A stretch of DNA of 51,553 nucleotides from NCBI GenBank assembly GCA_023475225.1, contig JAMCVK010000043.1, positions 1-51,553 on the forward strand, written 5' to 3'. A program made the translations under genes and the position numbers. Positions 25,274 to 34,811 of this stretch are shown here, piece after piece (within the stretch, counting starts at the first letter, position 1; every line of letters starts with the position of its first letter). Source of the stretch: Chloroflexota bacterium. Its GTDB lineage: Bacteria > Chloroflexota > UBA6077 > FW602-bin22 > JAMCVK01. Under the pieces are notes generated by a model. The model searched no databases. It was not told the origin of the DNA and was given only the letters and a program-made list of their open reading frames with translations.

Positions 25274-26248
25274 ATGGTCATCCCCTCGTTACCTAAGGCC
25301 ATTCTTTTAATCCTCTTATTGCTGGTGCTGGTGTGTGTTTATCTGCTAGTGCTGGGAGGTGCCGATCTCACCAGTCCGCTTGTTATTGCGTCCTTATTAG
25401 GTGTGATCCTACTTTCTTATCTAGTTGGCCGGCTGACTGCTGTTCAGAACCCCTTACACAGCCGTAGTGAACGTCAGCTGCAAGAAGATAAAGATATGGC
25501 TGGAGTGAAAGAGCCCGATGACTCTTATGATATGCTCTATATTTCCAGCCTCAGTTTGGGGGTAGAGCGTATCCTTCAGGCCAAGGAAGAGCTGAGACAA
25601 AAGATGCTCCAAATAGACCGGCTACAGGCGCTTCTATCTCGAGCCTATGAGGAAACAAAGAGGAAGATAGCACTTGATGTTCACGATGGACTCGCCCAGC
25701 TAGTCGTTTGTGCTCTCCAGGAGCTACGGGTGTTAGAGCGAAATTTCCCCTCCAGTCCAGACATGACCCTGCGAGTGCGACGGGTCGAGCATTTGCTTGA
25801 TCAGGCTCGCACCGAGATGGAGCGGATCATCTTCGACCTGCATCCCCCCGGTCTGGATGGAGTAGGGTTGATCCCCGCCCTGGAAGAACACTTGAGACGT
25901 TACCAGGAAACTACTGGCCTTTGTTGCCATTTGCAGGTGGAAGGTCAGACCTCTTCCCTTGCACCAGATGTGGAACTGGGAATCTACCGTATAGTCCAGG
26001 AAGCGCTCCACAATGTAATGAAGCATGCTGAAGCCAGCAATGTTCGGGTTCTATTAACCTTTGGGACCCAGAGAGTCAGTGTTGTTGTGTGCGATGATGG
26101 CCAGGGTTTTGATGTGGAGAAGATAGCAGCGGCGCCTGGCGAGCATTTAGGTTTGCTCAGTATGAAGGAAAGAGCCAGGGACATTGGTGCAAGGCTGGAA
26201 GTGGAATCAGTACTTGGTCAGGGGACTAAGGTGATCGTTGAGAGGTGA
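25274..26248 (+). CDS. Sensor histidine kinase, NarX/DegS (HisKA_3) type
   Basis: About 324 residues. Two membrane spans at the N-terminus (ILLILLLLVLVCVYLLVL and VIASLLGVILLSYLVG) with almost no outer loop, a coiled-coil (about 75-125), then a HisKA_3 dimerisation domain with the phospho-acceptor in KIALDVHDGLAQ, and the ATPase domain (EALHNVMKHAEASNV, CDDGQGFD, GLLSMKERARDIGARLEVES). Without a sensing domain it probably reports membrane or intracellular state. Start is unclear: ATG 25274 or GTG 25259, just after the ptb stop. It overlaps the response-regulator frame and forms a pair with it. Confidence 0.93.
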   Translation: MVIPSLPKAILLILLLLVLVCVYLLVLGGADLTSPLVIASLLGVILLSYLVGRLTAVQNPLHSRSERQLQEDKDMAGVKEPDDSYDMLYISSLSLGVERILQAKEELRQKMLQIDRLQALLSRAYEETKRKIALDVHDGLAQLVVCALQELRVLERNFPSSPDMTLRVRRVEHLLDQARTEMERIIFDLHPPGLDGVGLIPALEEHLRRYQETTGLCCHLQVEGQTSSLAPDVELGIYRIVQEALHNVMKHAEASNVRVLLTFGTQRVSVVVCDDGQGFDVEKIAAAPGEHLGLLSMKERARDIGARLEVESVLGQGTKVIVER

Positions 26249-26262
26249 GGAAGGCCGTAGTC

Positions 26263-26928
26263 ATGGATCCAATCAGAATTCTTGTCGTTGATGACCATAC
26301 GTTATTTCGCCAGGGACTGCTGGCCATTCTGGGCCCGTTTGAATCTATCGAGGTGGTTGGGGAGGCAGCAAATGGCTATGACGCACTGGCAAAGGCCCAG
26401 GAGTTGATGCCTGATGTCATCCTTATGGATATTCGCATGCCTAGTTGCGGCGGGCTCGAGGCGACAAAGATGATTAAGAGGGTGATGCCTTATATAAATA
26501 TAATAATGCTTACTGTATCGGAGAAGGACGAAGATCTCTTCGCTTCCGTTAAAGACGGAGCGAAGGGTTATCTGCTGAAAAGCGTCTCAGCTGACGAGCT
26601 GGTCAAAGCGATCGAGCATGTGGTAATGGGTGAGGCCGTTGTTTCCCCTCTTATGGCTGTGAAGCTATTGGACGAGTTTGCAGTCATAGCCAAAAGGGAG
26701 CCTCAGCAAACTAAGATTACTGGTGCAGCTCTAACTGACCGTGAGCAGGAGGTCCTCCGTCTTTTATCCCAAGGAAAGACCAATAAAGAGATCGCCGAAA
26801 CGCTGGTTATCGCCGAAAATACAGTTAAGACGCATTTACGCAATATCCTGGAGAAGTTGCATCTTCATAATCGCATTCAGGCCGTAGCTTACGCCCTTCA
26901 GGAGCTCTGGCCCTCCAGGGATGAATAG
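26263..26928 (+). CDS. NarL/LuxR-family response regulator
   Basis: About 221 residues. Receiver domain with DDHTLFRQGLL, phospho-Asp in VILMDIRMP, Thr in MLTVS and Lys in YLLKSVS, then a LuxR-type HTH (LTDREQEVLRLLSQGKTNKEIAETL, ENTVKTHLRNILEKL). ATG 26263 follows gaggaagg; a GTG at 26245 overlaps the kinase end. It acts with the kinase just upstream. Followed by a strong terminator. Targets unknown; ptb next to it is a candidate. Confidence 0.95.
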   Translation: MDPIRILVVDDHTLFRQGLLAILGPFESIEVVGEAANGYDALAKAQELMPDVILMDIRMPSCGGLEATKMIKRVMPYINIIMLTVSEKDEDLFASVKDGAKGYLLKSVSADELVKAIEHVVMGEAVVSPLMAVKLLDEFAVIAKREPQQTKITGAALTDREQEVLRLLSQGKTNKEIAETLVIAENTVKTHLRNILEKLHLHNRIQAVAYALQELWPSRDE

Positions 26929-26960
26929 GGCTTAATCCCTTTAAAATACACCATCTAATC

Positions 26961-26992
26961 AAAATAGGCTATCCAAAAGATAGCCTATTTTT
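26961..26992 (+). terminator. Rho-independent terminator after the two-component genes
   Basis: Perfect 13-bp stem (aaaataggctatc / gatagcctatttt), 5-base loop, and a T-run. A-runs on the other side make it bidirectional. It divides the regulatory block from the catabolic operon. Confidence 0.92.
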
Positions 26993-27092
26993 ATCTCAAA
27001 AATCCATCTAAGTGAGGATAGCCGCTTTGGAAGCGCCAGAGTATAGTGTCTATGAGGGGCTGGCTGATCTATATCTTCAAGGAGAATAGCGC

Positions 27093-27902
27093 ATGCAGTA
27101 TCAAACGGTGATCTACGAGAGGAAGGAAAACGGTATAGCTAAGATCATTCTGAATCGTCCGCAGGCCTTGAATGCCCTGAGCCGCCAGCTGATGGACGAG
27201 CTGGCCAGCGCCCTGGATGAGGTGGAGAGGGATGATACAGTGCGAGCGGTGATCATCACCGGGGCTGGACGATCTTTCTCATCTGGTTTCGATCTTAAAG
27301 AGGAGGCTGACGAGGGAACGCTTCCTCCTGAGGTATGGCTAGAGCGCTTCCAAAAGGGCTTCGCTGTTTTCTATAAGATCTGGCAGATAGGCAAGCCCTT
27401 TATTGCTGCGGTGAACGGCTATAATCTGGCGGGATCACTGGAGCTTTCACTTCTCTGCGATATCACCATAGCTGCTGAAGATGCCAAGTTTGGTGCCCCA
27501 GAGATAAGGCATGCTTCCGGTCCTGGCCCCTGTTTTATGCCTTGGGTTGTTGGGATGAAAAGAGCGAAGGCGATGCTTCTCACTGGGGATACGATTGATG
27601 CCCAGGAGGCTCTGCGCATTGGGTTAGTAAATAAAGTGGTGCCAGTAGATAGATTACAAGAGGAAGCCGAGTCCTTGGCGGCGAACTTAGCTTTGATCTC
27701 CCCGGTGGCCATGCGCTTGAATAAAATGGCCATTAATCAAACTTACGAAATAATGGGGCTGAATAGCGCTATTGCCTTTAACCTGGTGATGAGCACCCTC
27801 GTTACGGCCACGGAGGAGTCACGGGAATCAGAAAGACAACGTCAGAGTATGGATCTCAAGTCCTTCTTCAAGCAACGAGATGCTCCCTTTCAAAAGAGAT
27901 AG
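27093..27902 (+). CDS. Enoyl-CoA hydratase/isomerase family protein
   Basis: 269 residues of the crotonase fold. Motifs: RPQALNALSRQLMDEL, the oxyanion hole segment AGRSFSSGFDLKEE, and the second half AAVNGYNLAGSLELSLLCDITIAAEDAKFGAPEIRH. The usual catalytic Glu in the GG-x-x-E region reads AGSLELSLL, so a Glu is kept. C-terminal helix region IGLVNKVVPVDRLQEEAE. It probably hydrates enoyl-CoA in beta-oxidation. First gene of the catabolic block, with AAGGAG before ATG 27093. Confidence 0.93.
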   Translation: MQYQTVIYERKENGIAKIILNRPQALNALSRQLMDELASALDEVERDDTVRAVIITGAGRSFSSGFDLKEEADEGTLPPEVWLERFQKGFAVFYKIWQIGKPFIAAVNGYNLAGSLELSLLCDITIAAEDAKFGAPEIRHASGPGPCFMPWVVGMKRAKAMLLTGDTIDAQEALRIGLVNKVVPVDRLQEEAESLAANLALISPVAMRLNKMAINQTYEIMGLNSAIAFNLVMSTLVTATEESRESERQRQSMDLKSFFKQRDAPFQKR

Positions 27903-27973
27903 TGATCGGACACAATATGTACTATCTCGATTTGTCTGGTACGAAATAATCTTAATAGAGGGAGACGAATATC

Positions 27974-30136
27974 TTGGCTGTGCATCTGAATGGGCTCTTG
28001 CAACCCGAGTCCATCGCTGTTGTAGGAGCCTCCGAAAGGCCCGGTCCGGGCCACAGGATCGTTAAAAACCTTATGACTGTTGGCTTTCCTGGCGAGGTCT
28101 ATCCTGTTAATCCAAAGTATAACCAGGTTCTTGGGCTGAAGTGTTTTCCCAGCATCAAGGATATTCCATCTGACGTTGACTGTTTAATCTCGGCTGTAGC
28201 CAGTCGTCATACGATGACCGTTCTAAAGGATGGGGCAGAAAAGGGAATCAGGGCGGCCATATTGTTGGCCAGCGGTTTTGCTGAGCTTGGTGAGGAGGGC
28301 AGAGCGCTTCAGCAGGCGGTCGAGGAATTCGCCAGACAAACTGACATAGCGGTCTGCGGCCCGAATTGTCTCGGAATTTTGAATATGCATTCCAGGATCG
28401 CCGCCTACAGCGGCCCGTTACCCGAGCGGCTTGTCGCTGGACAGCTTGGGGTAGTCTTTCAGAGTGGAGCCCTTGCCTGTACCCTCACTGGCGCATGTGA
28501 TGAGAGGGGGATTGGCTTTAGTTATCTTATCTCGTCGGGGAATGAAGCGGGTATAGAGGCATCCCAGTACATCGAATATCTCATCAATGATCCAAATACG
28601 GCTGTCATCGCCAGCTATGTGGAGGGGTTCAAAGATGGAAGAAATTTTGTCCGAGTCGCTGAACTAGCTGCCCAGAAACAGAAACCAATCATAATGTTGA
28701 AGGCTGGACGATCCGAGAAGGGGAGAGGGGCCATCCTCGCTCATACCGGTGCTCTGGCTGGCTCTGAGTTGGTGCACCGCGCTGTTTTCAGGCAAAAGGG
28801 GATAATCACAGTCAGCGATCTTGATGAGCTCATCGAGAATGTTGAGCTATTTCTGAGAGCTCGTCGTCCCCACGGGGACGGTGTCAGTTTAATAACCATC
28901 TCTGGAGGCGAAACGTGTCTACTCTCCGATATAGCGGCCGATTTAGGACTGGAGTTGCCCGACCTATCCCCAGCAACTAAGGAAAAGCTGGCTAAAGTTT
29001 TACCCGCATTTGTTACTCTGCGTAATCCCCTGGATAGCACTGACCCCGGTCTCGTGGATAGGGATGTGGAGGCCTATACCCGGTGTCTCGAGGCTCTTGC
29101 TCAAGACGAGCACATCGGTGTGGTCATCATTTCTGAAGATGCCCGCAATGGCCTGCAAAAGAGTGCCGGAAGGAATCTAATCCTTCAGGATGCTGCTTCG
29201 GCTGCTGTCCGCGCGACGGCGACCACAGACAAGCCTGTCGTTGTCCTCTCGATGACCTCTGGCTTTTTGGATCAGATCGCCTTGGAGACCTTACATGCCA
29301 GCGGACTGCCTTTGTTACAAGGTGCCAGGGAAGGGTTGGGGGCGGTACGAAACTTGATCGAATACAGCCATTTTCTACAGCGACGTAGCTCATCTTCGGA
29401 TACGCAGTCATTGCAGATTTCCGTAGATCTGGCGGCCATAAGATCCGAGCTGAGGGAATCAAAAGGGGTAATGGTGGAGCGAGAAAGTAAGGCCTTGCTT
29501 TCTCGGTACGGTATACCGGTGACAAGGGAGGGCCTGGCTACCTCAGTGGAGGAGGCCGTGGAGGTAGCTCGGAACCTGGGTTTCCCAGTAGCGTTGAAAG
29601 TTGAGTCGCCTGGTCTCACCCATAAGAGCGAGTCTGGGGCTATCGAACTCAATGTGCCTGATGTCCACGCCGTTGAGAGCAGTTATTGGAAAGTGCTAGA
29701 GAGCGCTCGGCGTTATGCCCCAGGGGCGGCGATCCATGGTGTTCTGGTACAGGAGATGGTACCGAAGGGCGTAGAGGTGATCGTGGGATTAAAGCAGGAC
29801 CCGCACTTTGGGCCTGTTGTACTCTTCGGCCTGGGTGGAATCCTTGTAGAGGTGCTACGTGATTTCTCCCTGCGCCCGGCTCCCCTCGCCAGACGAGACG
29901 CTGAAGAGATGATCAGGGAGGTTAGGGGGTACAAGATTCTGGAAGGGGTGCGGGGGAGCCTGCCTGCTGATGTAGAAGGCATCATCGATGTCTTATTTCG
30001 CTTATCTCAGTTGGGAATAGATTTGCGAGATGAGGTGGCAGAAGTAGATATTAATCCTCTTTTAGTCCTGGAAGATGGCCTGGGTGTTAAGGTTGTAGAT
30101 GCCCTGGTTGTCTTGAAAGAGTCGGGGAGATATTGA
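27974..30136 (+). CDS. ADP-forming acyl-CoA synthetase, fused alpha-beta (ACD/NDP-forming)
   Basis: 720 residues. Order: CoA-binding Rossmann domain (about 1-130, SIAVVGASERPGPGHRIVKNLM), succinyl-CoA ligase-like domains (about 150-460, with QSGALACTLTGACDERGIGFSYLISSGNEAGIE and the phospho-His segment GAILAHTGALAGSE), and an ATP-grasp domain (about 485-715, GFPVALKVESPGLTHKSESGAI, LVQEMVPKGVEVIVGLKQDP, VDINPLLV). It links acyl-CoA + ADP + Pi with acid + CoA + ATP, used by anaerobes to gain ATP from CoA esters or to activate acids cheaply. TTG 27974 has GAGGGAG upstream. Substrate range unknown. Confidence 0.94.
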   Translation: MAVHLNGLLQPESIAVVGASERPGPGHRIVKNLMTVGFPGEVYPVNPKYNQVLGLKCFPSIKDIPSDVDCLISAVASRHTMTVLKDGAEKGIRAAILLASGFAELGEEGRALQQAVEEFARQTDIAVCGPNCLGILNMHSRIAAYSGPLPERLVAGQLGVVFQSGALACTLTGACDERGIGFSYLISSGNEAGIEASQYIEYLINDPNTAVIASYVEGFKDGRNFVRVAELAAQKQKPIIMLKAGRSEKGRGAILAHTGALAGSELVHRAVFRQKGIITVSDLDELIENVELFLRARRPHGDGVSLITISGGETCLLSDIAADLGLELPDLSPATKEKLAKVLPAFVTLRNPLDSTDPGLVDRDVEAYTRCLEALAQDEHIGVVIISEDARNGLQKSAGRNLILQDAASAAVRATATTDKPVVVLSMTSGFLDQIALETLHASGLPLLQGAREGLGAVRNLIEYSHFLQRRSSSSDTQSLQISVDLAAIRSELRESKGVMVERESKALLSRYGIPVTREGLATSVEEAVEVARNLGFPVALKVESPGLTHKSESGAIELNVPDVHAVESSYWKVLESARRYAPGAAIHGVLVQEMVPKGVEVIVGLKQDPHFGPVVLFGLGGILVEVLRDFSLRPAPLARRDAEEMIREVRGYKILEGVRGSLPADVEGIIDVLFRLSQLGIDLRDEVAEVDINPLLVLEDGLGVKVVDALVVLKESGRY

Positions 30137-30286
30137 CACCCCCAGAGAAAGGAGGTGGTAAATAGACCCGTCGTTAGTGTTAGATAGGGTGGCGGTCTAT
30201 GGTGGACATCTGACCAACAGGTTAGTTTGTCCCGGAAGTGGAAGTGAGTATAGGGCAGTGGACAATTTCTGGGAAGGAGTAAGATA

Positions 30287-32551
30287 GTGAAAACGGTTAT
30301 ATCTTTGTCGATGGCTATTCTGCTTATGGCGTCGGTTTTAGTGGGGTGTGCTGCACCAGTGGCGGCTCCAACGGCTACCCCAGCTCCCCCCGGTGTAACG
30401 CCAGTCGCAGCGACACCCAAGCCTGGTGGGACATTAACGGTAGTCAGTGCGGCTGATTTCACGAACATGGACCCTGGCACTACGACTGACTCGGCATCGG
30501 TAGCAGCTAGAACAAACATCTATGATGGCCTGGTCGACTGGGATACAAAGATGCAGGTCATACCTGGTTTGGCGGAATCGTGGAAACTTTCTGCCGATGG
30601 TACCACCTATACTTTTCATCTCAGACGCGGGGTCAAGTTTCAGGACGGAACACCATTCAATGCTGCGGCCGTGGAGTTCAGTCTGAATAGGGTCATCAAA
30701 GGAGAAGGGGTCTTCCCGGCCAAAATAGCCTTGTCGTTCCTCTCCGGCGTGAAGGTAATTGATGACTACACCGTAGAGGTAGCAAGCGCCGGTCCCTACG
30801 CCCCGATGCTGCCGATGTTGGCCTCTGGTCCGGCCTCTATCGTCAGTCCGGAGGCTGTAAAGAAGGAAGGGAAGGATTTTGGGTTGCGCCCAGTAGGAAC
30901 TGGTCCGTTCAAGTTTGTGGAGTGGATGAGGGGTGATCATCTTACTTTGGAGAAGAACCCTGCTTACTGGCAAGGAGCACCTAAAGTCGACAAGGTTATT
31001 CTGCTTATGGCGTCGGTTTTAGTGGGGTGTGCTGCACCAGTGGCGGCTCCAACGGCTACCCCAGCTCCCCCCGGTGTAACGCCAGTCGCAGCGACACCCA
31101 AGCCTGGTGGGACATTAACGGTAGTCAGTGCGGCTGATTTCACGAACATGGACCCTGGCACTACGACTGACTCGGCATCGGTAGCAGCTAGAACAAACAT
31201 CTATGATGGCCTGGTCGACTGGGATACAAAGATGCAGGTCATACCTGGTTTGGCGGAATCGTGGAAACTTTCTGCCGATGGTACCACCTATACTTTTCAT
31301 CTCAGACGCGGGGTCAAGTTTCAGGACGGAACACCATTCAATGCTGCGGCCGTGGAGTTCAGTCTGAATAGGGTCATCAAAGGAGAAGGGGTCTTCCCGG
31401 CCAAAATAGCCTTGTCGTTCCTCTCCGGCGTGAAGGTAATTGATGACTACACCGTAGAGGTAGCAAGCGCCGGTCCCTACGCCCCGATGCTGCCGATGTT
31501 GGCCTCTGGTCCGGCCTCTATCGTCAGTCCGGAGGCTGTAAAGAAGGAAGGGAAGGATTTTGGGTTGCGCCCAGTAGGAACTGGTCCGTTCAAGTTTGTG
31601 GAGTGGATGAGGGGTGATCATCTTACTTTGGAGAAGAACCCTGCTTACTGGCAAGGAGCACCTAAAGTCGACAAGGTCATCTACAGGATCGTTCCAGAAG
31701 CGGCGGCCAGGGTAACGATGTTACGTACTGGAGAGGGCGACGTGGTGGAGAACGTGCCACCCCTGGAGGTCGATAGCTTCAAGGATAGCAAAACAGTCAA
31801 CATCATCAAAACGGTAAGTGCTCGCACCATGTGGTTCAGGCTAAATATGACCAAAAAACCCTTCGATAACAAGCTGGTGAGACAGGCGATCAACTATGCC
31901 GTGGATAAGAAAAAGATTATTGACACAATATTGCGAGGAACAGCTGTCCCCGCCGATGCGCCCATGGCTCCGGCTGATTTTGGCTATGTTGGGTCAAAGG
32001 TGTATGACTTCAATCCTGATAAGGCCAAGCAGCTGCTCAAGGAAGCAAACTTCGACTTTGCCACCAAGCTCGTTATGTGGGCTCCTGAGGGTAGGTATGT
32101 AATGGGCAGGGAGGTATGCGAAGCTACCCAGGCCCAGCTGCAAAACCTTGGCCTAAATGTTGAACTGAAGGTCTGGGGAGATTTTCCAGCTTACATGAAG
32201 GCCTTGGATAGTCTTGAGTTTGATCTCCAGTACGATGGTTGGTATCCCAACGTCACAGACGCTGATTCGGCTCTGTATCAGGTGTTCAATGGCAAGTACG
32301 CTGGCCAGGCATTCAACCGTACCAAGTATAATAATCCCCGCGTAAACGAGCTCCTTGAGAAAGGGAGGACGACTATCGACCCCAAAGCCCGCGAGGAGAT
32401 ATACAAGGAAGTCCAAAAAATCATCATGGATGATGCGCCTTCTCTATTTATGTTCTACCCGACGATCTTCACGGGCACAAGCAGCCGCGTGCGAGGAGTG
32501 AATGTTCTGCCTATAGAACGCATCATTGTCAAGAACGCCTGGCTCGAATAA
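30287..32551 (+). CDS. ABC transporter solute-binding lipoprotein with exact internal duplication
   Basis: 754 residues in one open frame. It is a family 5 solute-binding lipoprotein whose first 227 residues after the signal start are present twice, exactly (DNA repeat 30316..31677). Each copy carries the lipobox LVGC, the Pro/Ala/Thr tether, the lobe with YTFHLRRGVKFQDGTPF and GTGPFKFVEWM. Only the second copy continues to the C-terminal lobe (VRQAINYAVDKKKI, YDGWYPNVTDADSALYQV). Removing one copy would leave a normal 527-residue protein. The duplicated form would have two lipobox Cys; only the first follows a normal start. GTG 30287 follows GGAAGGAG. Followed by the phosphodiesterase and Dpp permeases, so it feeds that transporter. 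Substrate unknown. Confidence 0.9.
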   Translation: MKTVISLSMAILLMASVLVGCAAPVAAPTATPAPPGVTPVAATPKPGGTLTVVSAADFTNMDPGTTTDSASVAARTNIYDGLVDWDTKMQVIPGLAESWKLSADGTTYTFHLRRGVKFQDGTPFNAAAVEFSLNRVIKGEGVFPAKIALSFLSGVKVIDDYTVEVASAGPYAPMLPMLASGPASIVSPEAVKKEGKDFGLRPVGTGPFKFVEWMRGDHLTLEKNPAYWQGAPKVDKVILLMASVLVGCAAPVAAPTATPAPPGVTPVAATPKPGGTLTVVSAADFTNMDPGTTTDSASVAARTNIYDGLVDWDTKMQVIPGLAESWKLSADGTTYTFHLRRGVKFQDGTPFNAAAVEFSLNRVIKGEGVFPAKIALSFLSGVKVIDDYTVEVASAGPYAPMLPMLASGPASIVSPEAVKKEGKDFGLRPVGTGPFKFVEWMRGDHLTLEKNPAYWQGAPKVDKVIYRIVPEAAARVTMLRTGEGDVVENVPPLEVDSFKDSKTVNIIKTVSARTMWFRLNMTKKPFDNKLVRQAINYAVDKKKIIDTILRGTAVPADAPMAPADFGYVGSKVYDFNPDKAKQLLKEANFDFATKLVMWAPEGRYVMGREVCEATQAQLQNLGLNVELKVWGDFPAYMKALDSLEFDLQYDGWYPNVTDADSALYQVFNGKYAGQAFNRTKYNNPRVNELLEKGRTTIDPKAREEIYKEVQKIIMDDAPSLFMFYPTIFTGTSSRVRGVNVLPIERIIVKNAWLE
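30316..31677 (+). repeat. Exact 681-bp in-frame tandem duplication
   Basis: Copy 1 is 30316..30996 and copy 2 is 30997..31677, with offset 681 = 227 codons. I saw no differences between the copies. The break falls just before attctgcttatggcg in the signal peptide and after cctaaagtcgacaaggt. No long flanking homology is seen at the junction. Confidence 0.9.
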
Positions 32552-32573
32552 CATTGCTCAAGCATCAGTAGCA

Positions 32574-32614
32574 CCGCATCGCTGCCCGATGCTTGCCATC
32601 GGGCAGCGATGCGG
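32574..32614. other. Strong intergenic stem-loop after the binding-protein gene
   Basis: Perfect 18-bp stem (ccgcatcgctgcccgatg / catcgggcagcgatgcgg) with a 5-base loop. No T-run follows, so it is more likely a message-stabilising hairpin that lets the binding protein be made in excess over the permeases. Confidence 0.7.
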
Positions 32615-32666
32615 CTAATACAGGCACATCGAATTTAAGGGATAGTTATTACTCAGGAGGGTAGTT

Positions 32667-34754
32667 GTGCAAAGAGCAAAGGGTAAAAAGGTCATCTTTA
32701 TCGGTATAGATGGTCTGATGCCAGAAATGGTGGAGAGATTCGCGCAGGAAGGGAGCATACCAGCCATGGCCAGGTTGATGGGGGAGGGCGTCTTCTCGCC
32801 AATGTACTCCTCCCCACCGGTGGATACGCCCACCAACTGGACCAGCCTGGCCACTGGTGCCTGGACAGGGACGCACGGCATAAATTCCTTTGGGTTACAC
32901 CTTAGCGGTGAGCCCTTTGGGCGAATCCATATGCTGGAGGAGAACATCTTTCCTCGCTTCCCCGGCATCGCCGAGGACGATATCAGTGAGCTCTGTAGAG
33001 CGGAGTACATCTGGCAGGCGGCGGAACGGGCGGGGAAGAGGTGTATCCTGGTCAACTATCCGGGCGGTTGGCCGCCCAGCATCAAGGAGGGGATCGTCGT
33101 TGATGGTTCTGGCCCCTACTCCTCTGTTCTCTCCAGGCTGAGTCATGCCAATCGCTACATAGCTGGAGGGGACAATGATCCCGCCTCCATTTCTCTGAGC
33201 TCTGCTTCGGTTGGTATGGCGGGCAATTTGCGTGGTCCCATCCCACTCACCTTTGCTCCGGCGGCAGGCTGGCGCAATTTGCCCTCTTCCAATCCCCCAC
33301 CCCTGGAGGGAGAGCTTGTTTTGCCCCGCTCGGTGGGGTTCAGGATGGCCGGGGGACGTTGGGTGGTGGGAGATTCCAGTGAGACTCTATCCTATCATCT
33401 TCTGCTGCTGGGCTCCGCGGCTGATGGTTACGATCAGCTGCTTGTCTCCAAGGAGAGGGATGCTGGGCGTGCCCCTTGTGTCTTGAGGGTGGGGGAGTGG
33501 AGCCCCTGGCTCTCTGAGGAGTTCCAGTCGCCCTACGGGCCGGTACGGGGCAAGTTCAAGTTATATCTTGAGGAGTTATCGTCTGACGGGCGGAGGGTGA
33601 ATTTAGAGCGGACAGTTATCTTTAATTCCCAAGGCTGGGCCTATCCGCAGGAGGTAGCGGATGAGCTGATTGAGGCGCTATTGCCGTTAGAGAGGGAAGA
33701 GCAGCTCACGGGAGAGGAGGAGCTCACACAGGCAGTGCCAGTCGTTTGCCCGGTGTTTGAGCCAACGTCTGTCCCACATCAGGCGATAGGCATCGCCGCC
33801 ATGACACGCTATCTGGCCGAGAAATATCCCTGGGACCTCCTGTTTGTGCAGATCCACGCTCCGGATCGACTCAATCATGATATCCTTAATGGACTGTGCC
33901 CAGACTGGGTTCTCTACGATGCCTCAAAAGAGGAGGAGTGCTGGGAAAGATTCCGGCAAGAATATCGTGTTCTGGATATGATGGTAGGCGATATTGTAGA
34001 CCATTGTGCCGATGAGAACACGGTCGTCGTGGTTGTCTCTGATCACGGGGGGATACCATGCACAAAGATGGTATGGTTGGGACAGGCGCTAATGCGAGCT
34101 GGTCTCCTGACGTACAGGAAAGATCCGCAAACAGGATATCTGGTGATTGATTGGGCCAAGACAAAGGTGGTTCTTGGTGATCATCCACTGGCTCAGAACA
34201 TCTGGGTAAACTTGAAAGGTAGAGATCCCTATGGCATCGTTGAACCTGGAGAAGAATATGAGCGGGTGTGCAGCGAGGTCATCAAGACGCTGTACGCCGT
34301 GAAGGACCCCGAGACGGACGAGTGCCCAATCGCCTTGTGCCTGCGCAGGGAGGAGGCAGGCATTCTGGGGCAGTGGGGGGATAGGGTTGGGGACATAATA
34401 TATTATTTCCGGCCAGGGTATACGAATAAATTGGCCATTATTAGCACAGGTCCCGTAGACCCAGCTCTGATACCAGTAAGCGGATTTGAGACAGTAACGG
34501 GCGGTATAAAGACGACCTCTTCCCGTGGTGTGCCTATCCAGGGGATCCATGTCTCCTATTTGCCGGGGGCAAAGCACTGTGGCTGCTCTGTCCAAGGAAC
34601 TATGATCATAGCTGGCCCTGGCATCAGGAAGGGAGCCAGATGTGCCGTTCCCCCCTGGACTGTAGATATCGTGCCTATGCTAGCTCATTTGCTTGGATTC
34701 CAGCCCCCAAGACAGTCAGAGGGAAAGGTGCTCAGCAGTATATTAGTTGATTGA
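32667..34754 (+). CDS. Type I phosphodiesterase/nucleotide pyrophosphatase-like (alkaline phosphatase superfamily)
   Basis: 695 residues, no signal peptide. Metal site elements: KVIFIGIDGLMPEMV, the nucleophile region PVDTPTNWTSLATG (a Thr), HAPDRLNHDI near 410, VVVVSDHGGIPCTK near 460, and a His in GAKHCGC near 650. The family hydrolyses phosphodiester, phosphonate or sulfate ester bonds with two zinc ions. It is cytosolic and set inside an uptake operon between the binding protein and the permeases, so it may act on the imported compound. GTG 32667 follows caggaggg. Substrate unknown. Confidence 0.88.
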   Translation: MQRAKGKKVIFIGIDGLMPEMVERFAQEGSIPAMARLMGEGVFSPMYSSPPVDTPTNWTSLATGAWTGTHGINSFGLHLSGEPFGRIHMLEENIFPRFPGIAEDDISELCRAEYIWQAAERAGKRCILVNYPGGWPPSIKEGIVVDGSGPYSSVLSRLSHANRYIAGGDNDPASISLSSASVGMAGNLRGPIPLTFAPAAGWRNLPSSNPPPLEGELVLPRSVGFRMAGGRWVVGDSSETLSYHLLLLGSAADGYDQLLVSKERDAGRAPCVLRVGEWSPWLSEEFQSPYGPVRGKFKLYLEELSSDGRRVNLERTVIFNSQGWAYPQEVADELIEALLPLEREEQLTGEEELTQAVPVVCPVFEPTSVPHQAIGIAAMTRYLAEKYPWDLLFVQIHAPDRLNHDILNGLCPDWVLYDASKEEECWERFRQEYRVLDMMVGDIVDHCADENTVVVVVSDHGGIPCTKMVWLGQALMRAGLLTYRKDPQTGYLVIDWAKTKVVLGDHPLAQNIWVNLKGRDPYGIVEPGEEYERVCSEVIKTLYAVKDPETDECPIALCLRREEAGILGQWGDRVGDIIYYFRPGYTNKLAIISTGPVDPALIPVSGFETVTGGIKTTSSRGVPIQGIHVSYLPGAKHCGCSVQGTMIIAGPGIRKGARCAVPPWTVDIVPMLAHLLGFQPPRQSEGKVLSSILVD

Positions 34755-34811
34755 CCTTCAGACCAGGGTGCCTCACTGTATGGATCCAGCGCGTGAAAGT
34801 GACCATCAAAA

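Noticed and set aside
30434-31654. Two identical 179-codon minus-strand open frames (30434..30973 and 31115..31654)
   Set aside because: They are antisense copies created by the 681-bp duplication, not duplicated real genes.
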